Assembly: GCA_900550735.1 (NCBI GenBank)
Contig: URTD01000040.1
Location: 1 to 12,664, forward strand
Direction of reading: 5' to 3'
Length of the DNA stretch: 12,664 bases
Origin: an uncultured Collinsella sp.
GTDB lineage: Bacteria; Actinomycetota; Coriobacteriia; Coriobacteriales; Coriobacteriaceae
Under the pieces are notes generated by a model. It was not told the DNA's origin. It worked only from the letters and a program-made list of their open reading frames with translations, and did no database searches. The translations under genes were made by a program, and so were the position numbers. The first letter of the stretch is position 1. Every line of letters begins with the position of its first letter. Of this stretch, positions 1-7,701 are shown piece by piece.

Positions 1-45
1 GGACACATAACCCAGTTCAAGTGTAACTACCGTGTGTACAACTAA
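1..45 (+). other. possible 3' end of an upstream coding sequence
   Basis: Frame 1 is open from the first base to a TAA at 43-45 (14 codons, ending RVYN). A strong intrinsic terminator starts 19 bases later, so some plus-strand gene ends near here. The other two frames stop at 8-10 and 24-26 and could equally be the end of the gene. The 14 residues are too few to identify a product. The idea that rho precedes rpmE, as in many bacteria, is only a guess. Confidence 0.2.
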
Positions 46-63
46 AGCAACCGGCTGGGACGA

Positions 64-94
64 GGGGCGACGCAAAAGCGTCGCCCCCGTTTTT
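64..94 (+). terminator. intrinsic terminator of the upstream gene
   Basis: A perfect 10-bp stem (GGGGCGACGC at 64-73 with GCGTCGCCCC at 78-87) closes an AAAA loop and is followed by CGTTTTT. This is a textbook Rho-independent terminator for transcription entering from the left edge. Confidence 0.93.
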
Positions 95-127
95 AACCAT
101 GTCAACTGAACCTAGTTCAGTTTGGTT
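95..127. repeat. inverted repeat next to the terminator
   Basis: Arms AACTGAAC (104-111) and GTTCAGTT (115-122) pair over a CTA spacer. The outer arms AACCA (95-99) and TGGTT (123-127) extend the stem around a 4-base bulge. There is no T-tract, so it is not a plain terminator. It could be an operator-like palindrome or a 3' RNA hairpin. Function is unknown. Confidence 0.45.
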
Positions 128-185
128 GATTTCCGATCTCAGCCGAACACATTGAGCGGAAAGGCCGTTCCCGCAGTCAGTCGAA

Positions 186-225
186 CGTCCCCGGGGCCCT
201 TCTCAGGCCCCGGGGACGGCATTTT
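186..225 (+). terminator. very GC-rich hairpin followed by TTTT, probable second terminator
   Basis: A perfect 13-bp stem joins CGTCCCCGGGGCC (186-198) to GGCCCCGGGGACG (206-218) over a 7-base loop, followed by GCATTTT. The T-tract is short and offset by three bases, so termination may be weak. The stretch from 95 to 411 contains no convincing gene, only this hairpin, the one before it, and the rpmE promoter and leader. Confidence 0.5.
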
Positions 226-298
226 CCCAGTTGAAGGAACGGTGGAGATGTGTTTCGATGGGTCAGATGCGTGTCGTTCCGAAAAGACCGTGAACCTT

Positions 299-327
299 TT
301 GTGGGACGCGCGGCGCCGTGGTACCAT
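299..327 (+). promoter_or_regulatory. candidate sigma-70-type promoter for rpmE
   Basis: TTGTGG (299-304) and TACCAT (322-327) are 17 bases apart, matching the usual -35/-10 spacing, each with 4 of 6 consensus bases. Transcription would begin near 334 and give a leader of about 78 bases before the L31 start codon. This is an assignment by eye. Confidence 0.45.
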
Positions 328-340
328 AGCCGAGTTTGTT

Positions 341-402
341 GTCTTGGTCGGAAACCAAGACGCCTTATGCGCTGATCGGTAACCAGCGCCTGACCAATAA
401 GG
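341..402 (+). promoter_or_regulatory. structured rpmE leader that can cover the ribosome binding site
   Basis: Hairpin 1 pairs GTCTTGGT (341-348) with ACCAAGAC (354-361) over CGGAA. Hairpin 2 has an outer stem CCTTAT (363-368) with ATAAGG (397-402) and an inner stem GCGCTG (369-374) with CAGCGC (384-389). The right outer arm overlaps the Shine-Dalgarno AAGGAG (399-404), so a folded leader would hide the ribosome binding site of rpmE. From memory, L31 leader families are known in several bacterial groups and are thought to mediate feedback by L31. I infer the same here. Confidence 0.6.
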
Positions 403-411
403 AGTCCTACC

Positions 412-837
412 ATGAAGCAGGGTATCCATCCCCAGTATGTCGAGTGCACGGTGACGTGCTCCTGCGGCAACACCTTCAAGACGCACGCTACCGTGTCCGA
501 GATGAAGGTCGAGCTTTGCAACGAGTGCCACCCGTTCTACACCGGCCAGCAGAAGTTCGTCGACACCGGTGGACGCGTCCAGCGCTTCGCCGACAAGTTC
601 GGTGGCGCCGCTGCCGCCCAGCTCAAGAAGGCCGAGGAGGCCAAGGCTGCCAAGGCCGCCAAGGCTGCTGAGGCCGAGGCCGCTCGCAAGGCCGCCGCTG
701 AGGCTAAGGCTGCCGAGAAGGCTAAGCGTGCTGCTAAGTTTGCCGAGGAGGCTGCCAAGCAGGCCGCCGAGGCTCCCGCAGAGGCTCCCGTCGAGGAGGC
801 CGCTGCCGAGGCCGAGACCACCGAGGCTGCTGAGTAA
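412..837 (+). CDS. rpmE: 50S ribosomal protein L31 with a long Ala/Lys/Glu-rich C-terminal tail
   Basis: L31 is a small protein of the large ribosomal subunit that bridges toward the small subunit head. Residues 1-65 match the family end to end: it begins MKQGIHPQY, has zinc-ligand cysteines at 16, 18, 36 and 39, and carries HPFYTG and TGGRVQRF. This is therefore the zinc-binding C+ form used under zinc sufficiency. The usual protein is about 70 residues, while this one has 141. Residues 67-141 are almost only Ala, Lys, Glu and Arg, Lys-rich at first and then acidic with APAEAPVEE, and probably helical and exposed. The start has AAGGAG eight bases upstream. The gene sits alone between terminators with its own promoter and leader. 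The tail is in the same G+C and codon style as the core, so it looks native and not a frameshift artefact. Confidence 0.95.
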   Translation: MKQGIHPQYVECTVTCSCGNTFKTHATVSEMKVELCNECHPFYTGQQKFVDTGGRVQRFADKFGGAAAAQLKKAEEAKAAKAAKAAEAEAARKAAAEAKAAEKAKRAAKFAEEAAKQAAEAPAEAPVEEAAAEAETTEAAE

Positions 838-874
838 ATAGCTCGCCGCGGAATCACTCGCATTCATGGCGTGA

Positions 875-915
875 GGGCCGTGCATCCATTTGGGTGCGCG
901 GCCCTTTTCTTTTTA
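875..915 (+). terminator. rpmE terminator
   Basis: A 13-bp stem (875-887 with 892-904, two G-U pairs) closes an ATTT loop and is followed by TTTTCTTTTT. It lies 38 bases after the rpmE stop. Its upper stem and loop are nearly identical to the terminator at 5212-5238. Confidence 0.92.
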
Positions 916-1018
916 TTGGTGCAAACCAACCTGCCCCCATTGCACCAAATGGCAGAGAGGCAGCGTTTGCCCAGATAAAACCTGCCAAAATTAACCTGTC
1001 CCATTGTGGCAGGTTGGT
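916..1018. repeat. cluster of AACCTGYC repeats and competing inverted repeats upstream of secA
   Basis: AACCTGCC occurs at 929-935 (after CA) and 979-986, and AACCTGTCC at 993-1001. The complement GGCAGGTT lies at 1008-1015. ACCAACCTGCC (925-935) pairs perfectly with GGCAGGTTGGT (1008-1018), and the same right arm can pair instead with 979-986. A separate 8-bp pair TTGGTGCA (916-923) and TGCACCAA (941-948) overlaps the first arm. CCCATTG follows two of the repeats. The stretch from 916 to 1144 has no gene that I can support. This could be a secA regulatory region or a small dispersed intergenic element. Confidence 0.55.
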
Positions 1019-1034
1019 CGTAGTTATTACGTGG

Positions 1035-1083
1035 CGGTCGAGCTCGACCGTATAGGCCGCGCCTTGTTTGGCTAAAGTACAAT
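1035..1083 (+). promoter_or_regulatory. 16-bp palindrome and -10 box in the secA promoter region
   Basis: CGGTCGAGCTCGACCG (1035-1050) is a perfect 16-bp palindrome. TACAAT at 1078-1083 is a good -10 box, but I see no convincing -35 hexamer 16-18 bases before it. The palindrome ends 27 bases upstream of the -10 box, a position from which a dimeric regulator could act. The promoter call is tentative; the palindrome is certain. Confidence 0.4.
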
Positions 1084-1144
1084 CATCTGTGTTTAACTCG
1101 CCCGCAGCTGCACGGCGTGGGCGATGGCCAAAAAGGAAAACCAC

Positions 1145-3936
<2,792 letters not shown>

Positions 3937-3937
<1 letters not shown>

Positions 3938-5085
3938 TGGCTGAGGCTTTAGAGGTAACGCCCGCCGAGCTGGACGCGTTTGCGGACCGGCTCGGTGAGG
4001 TCGAGTCGTATCTCCACCTGGACGAGAAGCGTACCCGCGTGTTCGAGCTCGAGACCAAAAGTGTTGCCCCTGGCTTTTGGGATGACGCCGACGCCGCCCG
4101 TGCCACCATGGAGGAGATCGCGCGCACCAAGGAAGATATCGCTGCCGTGGACACCGCGCGCGGCGAGCTTTCCGATGCCCGCGCCGCGCTGGAGCTTGCC
4201 GAGGAGATGGGGGATGACCCCGACGCCGCCGCCCTTCGCGAGGAGGCTGCAGCCACGGCTGAGCGCCTGGCCCGTGCCATCGATGAGCTTGAGCTTTCGA
4301 GCTGGTTTACCGGTGAGTTCGATCACGGCGATGCCATTGTGACCATCAAGCCCGGACAGGGTGGTCTGGAGGCCCAGGACTGGACCTTCATGCTCTTTAA
4401 GATGTACATGAAGTACTGCCAGCGTCGCGGCTGGAAGGTCACCATCAACGACTGTCCCGCGGCCGAGGTCATCGGCATTGACCGTGCGACCTTTACCGTC
4501 GAGGGCAAGGACGCATTTGGCATGCTGCGCGCCGAGGCCGGCGTCCACCGCTTGGTTCGCATTAGCCCCACCGACGACAAGAAGCGCCGCCAGACCACGT
4601 TTGCCGGCGTCGAGGTCATCCCCGTGCTACCCGATGATATCGACATCGAGATCAGTCCCGATGACATCCGCGTGGACGTGTACCACGCGAGCGGCCCGGG
4701 CGGTCAGGGCGTCAACACCACCGACTCCGCCGTGCGCGTGACGCATTTTCCCAGCGGCATTGTGGTCACCTGCCAAAACGAGCGCAGCCAGATTCAGAAC
4801 AAGGCCGCGTGCATGCAGATCCTCAAGGCTCGCCTGTACGAGATTGAGCTCGAGAAGCGCGCCGAGGCGCTCGATGAGATCCGCGGACCCAAGACCACGA
4901 TTGGTTTTGGCAACCAGATTCGCAGCTACGTGCTCTACCCGTACCAGATGGTCAAGGACTTACGCACGGGCGTGGAGACCAGCAATGTCGAGGCCGTCCT
5001 TGACGATGGCGACCTGGACCCGTTTGTTATTGGCTACCATCGCTGGGCTACCGGCAACGCCGATGCAGAAGGCTCGGAGGTCTAA
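3937..5085 (+). CDS. prfB: peptide chain release factor 2, frameshift-free, with SPT tripeptide
   Basis: RF2 reads UGA and UAA stop codons in the ribosomal A site and triggers hydrolysis of peptidyl-tRNA. The 382-residue protein has the N-terminal coiled region, the codon-recognition domain and GGQ at 255-257 inside SGPGGQGVNTTDSAVR; the Gln is the methylated catalytic-loop residue. Many bacteria carry an in-frame UGA near codon 26 that needs a +1 shift. Here the equivalent site reads YLHLDEKR without a stop, so that autoregulation is absent. Odd point: the stop-codon-reading tripeptide, normally SPF, is SPT at 210-212 (within VRISPTDDKKRRQTTF). The flanks VHRLVRIS and RRQT are RF2-like, not RF1-like (PxT). 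It is coupled to secA by a one-base overlap. Confidence 0.95.
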
Positions 5086-5149
5086 AACATCGGGTGGCTT
5101 CAAGCCGATGCCAAGCCCAACGGTTGGACGGGTTTGTATCCAGAATAAA

Positions 5150-5170
5150 CCCTGCGCAGGGGTGGTTTTT
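5150..5170 (+). terminator. short hairpin plus TTTTT after prfB, weak terminator candidate
   Basis: CCCT (5150-5153) and AGGG (5158-5161) enclose GCGC, followed by GTGG and TTTTT (5166-5170). The stem is only four pairs and the T-tract is displaced by four bases, so it is a weak candidate. The stronger terminator is at 5212-5238. Confidence 0.3.
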
Positions 5171-5190
5171 GTCCGGCGGATCGGTAGAAT
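5163..5190 (+). promoter_or_regulatory. tentative promoter upstream of the yitT-like gene
   Basis: TAGAAT at 5185-5190 matches five of six -10 bases. TGGTTT at 5163-5168 lies 16 bases before it as a poor -35. If used, the transcript would start near 5197 and would have to pass the hairpin at 5212-5233 before reaching the gene. Confidence 0.35.
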
Positions 5191-5211
5191 CGAATACAAG
5201 AAGAAGTTCAA

Positions 5212-5238
5212 AGCGCATCCGTTTGGGTGCGCTTTTTT
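5212..5238 (+). terminator. strong terminator abutting the yitT-like ribosome binding site
   Basis: AGCGCATCC (5212-5220) pairs with GGGTGCGCT (5225-5233, one G-U) over GTTT and is followed by TTTTTT (5233-5238). It can serve as the secA-prfB terminator. The T-tract ends two bases before GGGAGG, the Shine-Dalgarno of the next gene, so any promoter upstream must read through it. Confidence 0.85.
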
Positions 5239-5250
5239 GAGGGAGGCAGC

Positions 5251-6141
5251 ATGGCATATCGTCTGGACATCAAGCGCATTCTTTCGATGAACTTCTTTCA
5301 CGACCTGCCCCAGATCATGTTGGGGTGTGCCTTGGCCGCCATCGCGACCGACTTGTTTTTGATTCCCAACGGTCTTGCCGCCGGTGGCGTTACGGGCCTT
5401 GCCACCATTATCCAGGCGGTCGGCGCGGCGCGCGGCCTATCGCTTCCCGTTGGTATTCAGACGATCGTGATGAACGCCTTGCTGTTGTTGGTCGTTATGC
5501 GCGAGGGCGGCATGTTCTACGTGGTGCAGACCGCGACGGGCTTTGTGCTGCTGGGCTTCTTTACCGATCTGTTCGCCCCGTTTGTAGCACCTCTGGCGGA
5601 TGCGGACCTGATGCTCCCTGCCATGTGGGGCGGCATTATTACGGGCATCGGTTACGGCATGGTGTTGCGCGCCGGCGCCAACACCGGCGGCTCGGACACG
5701 ATTGGCCAAATCATCTCGCGTAACACCTCGCTGCCGGTGGGCTCGACCGTCATGGCGATCGATGTTGCCGTATGCGCGCTATCGGCTCCGGTCTTTTCAA
5801 TCGAAAACGCACTGTATGCAGGCCTTTCGATGGTCATTAGCGGCTACGTGATCGATGCCGTGGTCGATGGTGGCAACAAACGCCGTATGGTACTCATCAT
5901 CTCGGACAAGTTCCCTGATATCGCTGCCGATATCATGTATGGCCTGGGTCGTGGTTGTACCAAGTTTAAGGCGACTGGCATGTATTCGGGTGCCGAGAAG
6001 CCAGTGATTATGGTCATCGTGAGCCGTCGAGAGCTCAATACCCTCAAGACGATCGTGCGCGAGCGCGATCCTCATGCCATCGTGACGGTTGCCGACGTTA
6101 CGGAAGCCTTCGGCGAGGGATTCAAGGACATTAGCGCGTAG
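5251..6141 (+). CDS. YitT-family membrane protein with DUF2179 C-terminal domain
   Basis: This is an integral membrane protein of unknown transport or signalling role, 296 residues, near the usual family length. Residues 20-200 hold about five or six hydrophobic segments (for example 22-37, 45-58, 68-83, 90-105, 124-140, 165-180, 184-203). The family signature RAGANTGGSDTIGQII lies at 140-155, and the early PNGLAAGGVTGLA loop at 39-51. Residues 211-296 form the soluble DUF2179 domain (RGCTKFKATGMYSG, then VSRRELNTLK and DPHAIVTVADVTEAFGEGF), thought to bind a small ligand. I chose ATG 5251 because GGGAGG precedes it by four bases. An upstream in-frame GTG at 5227 lies inside the terminator hairpin and is unlikely. 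It is a single gene; function not established for the family. Confidence 0.9.
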   Translation: MAYRLDIKRILSMNFFHDLPQIMLGCALAAIATDLFLIPNGLAAGGVTGLATIIQAVGAARGLSLPVGIQTIVMNALLLLVVMREGGMFYVVQTATGFVLLGFFTDLFAPFVAPLADADLMLPAMWGGIITGIGYGMVLRAGANTGGSDTIGQIISRNTSLPVGSTVMAIDVAVCALSAPVFSIENALYAGLSMVISGYVIDAVVDGGNKRRMVLIISDKFPDIAADIMYGLGRGCTKFKATGMYSGAEKPVIMVIVSRRELNTLKTIVRERDPHAIVTVADVTEAFGEGFKDISA

Positions 6142-6234
6142 GGTCGATCGCGTTCCATCCAAAAGACGTTCACATTGATAAACCGTTTCATCAGCGGTTC
6201 TGCCTGCTAAATTGTTCAAATAATGATAAAAACT

Positions 6235-6263
6235 CTGGTAAAGCCATCAGTTTCCAGCATAAT
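6235..6263 (+). promoter_or_regulatory. tentative promoter for the transketolase genes
   Basis: CATAAT (6258-6263) matches five of six -10 bases. CTGGTA (6235-6240) is 17 bases upstream and matches three of six -35 bases. It lies in a 207-base A+T-richer gap between the yitT-like gene and tktN, which otherwise shows only a small hairpin (AACCG 6181-6185 with CGGTT 6195-6199). No riboswitch is recognised. Confidence 0.35.
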
Positions 6264-6348
6264 GAATGACGTACGTGCATTGCGGCTGTGTTGGGATTAC
6301 CTTCGGTGCCGTGCGCATTTTGTCTAATGAGGATGAAAGGAAGGCACA

Positions 6349-7179
6349 ATGAGCGACGAAGAGCTCAAAAAGGTTGCCAACGAGGTAAGGAAGGGCATCG
6401 TCACCGGCGTGCACGCTGCCAAGTCCGGCCATCCGGGCGGTTCGCTCGGCGCTGCCGACATCATGACCTATCTGTACTTTGAGGAAATGAACGTCGACCC
6501 GGCCGATCCCCGCAAGGCCGATCGCGACCGTTTTGTGCTCTCCAAGGGCCATTGCGCTCCGGGCCTGTACGCCGTGCTCGCCGAGCGTGGGTTCTTCCCC
6601 AAGGAGGATCTCGAGACGCTGCGCCATATCGGCAGCCACCTGCAAGGTCATCCCAACATGAACGACACCCCGGGCGTCGATATGTCCACCGGCTCGCTCG
6701 GCCAGGGCATCTCCGCCGCCGTGGGCATGGCGGTTGCCGCCAAGCACTGGGGCGATACTTACCGCACGTACGCCCTGCTGGGTGATGGCGAGAGCGAGGA
6801 GGGCCAGGTCTGGGAGGCAGCCATGTTTGCCGGCAACCAGCAGCTCGATAACCTCTGCGTGATCGTCGACCACAACGGCCTGCAGATCGACGGCCCCGTC
6901 GAGGAGGTCAACGACCCCATGCCGCTCGCCGACAAGTTCCGCGCCTTTAAGTTCCACGTGGTGGAGCTTGCCGACGGCAACGATTTCGATCAGATCCGCG
7001 CCGCCTTTGCCGAGGCCCGCGCCACCAAGGGTCAGCCGACCGCCATCATCGCCGAGACCATGAAGGGCAAGGGCGTTTCCTTTATGGAGAACCAGGTTGG
7101 TTGGCACGGCAAGGCCCCCAACGATGAACAGTTTGAGCAGGCCATGGCAGAGCTCACGGCCGCCGGAGAGGAGCTCTAG
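6349..7179 (+). CDS. transketolase, N-terminal (TPP-binding) subunit
   Basis: This is the first half of a split transketolase, which with the C-terminal subunit moves two-carbon ketol units between sugar phosphates in the non-oxidative pentose phosphate pathway (cytosol, thiamine diphosphate and Mg2+ dependent). In 276 residues one sees SGHPGGSLGAADIMTYLYF (26-44), LSKGHCAPGLY (64-74), the phosphate/ring loop TGSLGQGISAAVGMA (114-128), and the thiamine diphosphate motif GDGESEEGQVWEAAMFA (145-161) running to VDHNGLQIDG (173-182). The length is normal for the stand-alone subunit. AAAGGAAGG lies about 5 bases before ATG. The gene for the partner subunit begins two bases after the stop, so the two form an operon, but that partner is broken in this window. 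The symbol tktN or tktA1 is used variably. Confidence 0.95.
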   Translation: MSDEELKKVANEVRKGIVTGVHAAKSGHPGGSLGAADIMTYLYFEEMNVDPADPRKADRDRFVLSKGHCAPGLYAVLAERGFFPKEDLETLRHIGSHLQGHPNMNDTPGVDMSTGSLGQGISAAVGMAVAAKHWGDTYRTYALLGDGESEEGQVWEAAMFAGNQQLDNLCVIVDHNGLQIDGPVEEVNDPMPLADKFRAFKFHVVELADGNDFDQIRAAFAEARATKGQPTAIIAETMKGKGVSFMENQVGWHGKAPNDEQFEQAMAELTAAGEEL

Positions 7180-7180
7180 G

Positions 7181-7342
7181 ATGGCAGACGTCAAGAAAAT
7201 CGCCACGCGCGTAAGCTACGGCGAGGCCCTCGTCGAGCTCGCCAACGAGCACGATGACTTTGTGGTCCTCGACGCCGACCTGGCTGCCGCCACGCAGACC
7301 GGCAAGTTCAAGGCAGCCTGCCCCGACCGCTTCTTCGATGTG
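7181..7342 (+). pseudogene. transketolase C-terminal subunit, 5' fragment only
   Basis: Starting at ATG 7181 (GAGGAG eight bases upstream), the first 54 codons encode a normal transketolase C subunit start: ATRVSYGEALVELANEHDDF, then VLDADLAAATQTGKF and DRFFDV. The family continues with a GIAEQNM-type segment and about 255 more residues, including the pyrimidine-binding domain with its catalytic glutamate. Here the sequence switches after FFDV to an unrelated protein without losing the frame. The fragment cannot form the transketolase active site. In an intact genome the rest of the gene should follow at 7343. The exact breakpoint is placed by where family resemblance ends, within a few bases. 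Confidence 0.85.
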
Positions 7343-7570
7343 AACGAGGGACGCGGCTGGCGCACGAACTCCGGCAAGCCCGTCGATGACTGGAAGAAGC
7401 TCGCCGCAGTCTGGGACAGGAACGAGCGCCCGAAGGCCGCGACCCCTCCCGCACGCACGGAACCGAAGGCCAATGCGGTCGGGAAAATCCCCTCCGTCGA
7501 GGAGGTCATGGCGAAATGGGGCTGTGACCGTGAGACGGCTCAGGGATATATCGACGAGAACATGTACTAG
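7343..7570 (+). pseudogene. C-terminal fragment of a phage/ICE-type replisome organiser, fused in frame to tktC
   Basis: The remaining 75 residues begin NEGRGWRTNSGKPVDDWKK, a pattern (G-W, short linker, G-x-P-V-x-D-W-K-x-x-x-x-x-W) seen near the C terminus of phage replication organiser and DnaD-like proteins. A linker rich in Pro, Ala and Lys follows, then PSVEEVMAKWGCDRETAQGY, which resembles a small helical DNA- or protein-binding tip. The N-terminal winged-helix part expected for such proteins is absent because the sequence is joined to tktC here. Its position directly before a DnaC-like loader gene fits the organiser role: it would load the helicase at the element's origin. The fusion is probably not functional. 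Identification is from motif shape only. Confidence 0.55.
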
Positions 7571-7588
7571 AAATGCCACTGAGAATGC

Positions 7589-7673
7589 CTGAGAGCCTGC
7601 CTATGACACGTTAAATGTCATGTGGCAGCAACTGCCCGAACAAGACTGCAAAGTCCCGTAGACAGGCTCTCAG
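7589..7673 (+). ncRNA. candidate structured RNA (four-helix junction) upstream of the DnaC-like gene
   Basis: Closing helix P1 pairs CTGAGAGCCTG (7589-7599) with CAGGCTCTCAG (7663-7673), perfect over 11 pairs, and continues after one mismatch (7601-7604 with 7658-7661). Inside lie P2 (TGACA 7604-7608 with TGTCA 7616-7620), P3 (GGCAG 7624-7628 with CTGCC 7632-7636, loop CAA) and P4 (GACT 7644-7647 with AGTC 7652-7655) capped by GCAA, a GNRA tetraloop. An alternative pair TGCCAC (7574-7579) with GTGGCA (7622-7627) would disrupt P3. It lies in the 131-base gap between the organiser fragment and the loader gene. It might be a cis-regulatory leader, a trans-acting RNA, or a DNA structure such as an origin. 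I do not recognise a known family. Confidence 0.55.
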
Positions 7674-7701
7674 ACAGGGTAACGCAGAAAGGACGAGGTA
7701 A

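Noticed and set aside
122..382. Small 86-codon frame upstream of rpmE
   Set aside because: It starts at a TTG without a Shine-Dalgarno and runs through a 13-bp hairpin and the rpmE promoter and leader; residue content is not protein-like.
629..770. Tandem-repeat-like nucleotide pattern (GCCAAGGCT units)
   Set aside because: It is the direct result of the Ala-Lys-rich tail of L31, not a satellite or CRISPR-type array; units vary in length and there are no spacers.
139..885. Antisense 248-codon frame with Gly/Leu/Ser-rich repeats opposite rpmE
   Set aside because: The apparent repeats are the reverse complement of the Ala/Lys/Glu tail codons of L31; not an independent gene.
1124..1144. Earlier ATG for secA giving seven extra residues
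   Set aside because: The AAAGGA site fits ATG 1145, and the MGF start agrees with the family; the extra residues have no counterpart.
4021..4030. Possible hidden frameshift site in prfB
   Set aside because: The frame is continuous through the equivalent codon region and the protein aligns with RF2 on both sides without a shift.
5227..5250. Earlier GTG start for the yitT-like gene
   Set aside because: It lies in the stem of the terminator hairpin; ATG 5251 has GGGAGG at proper distance.
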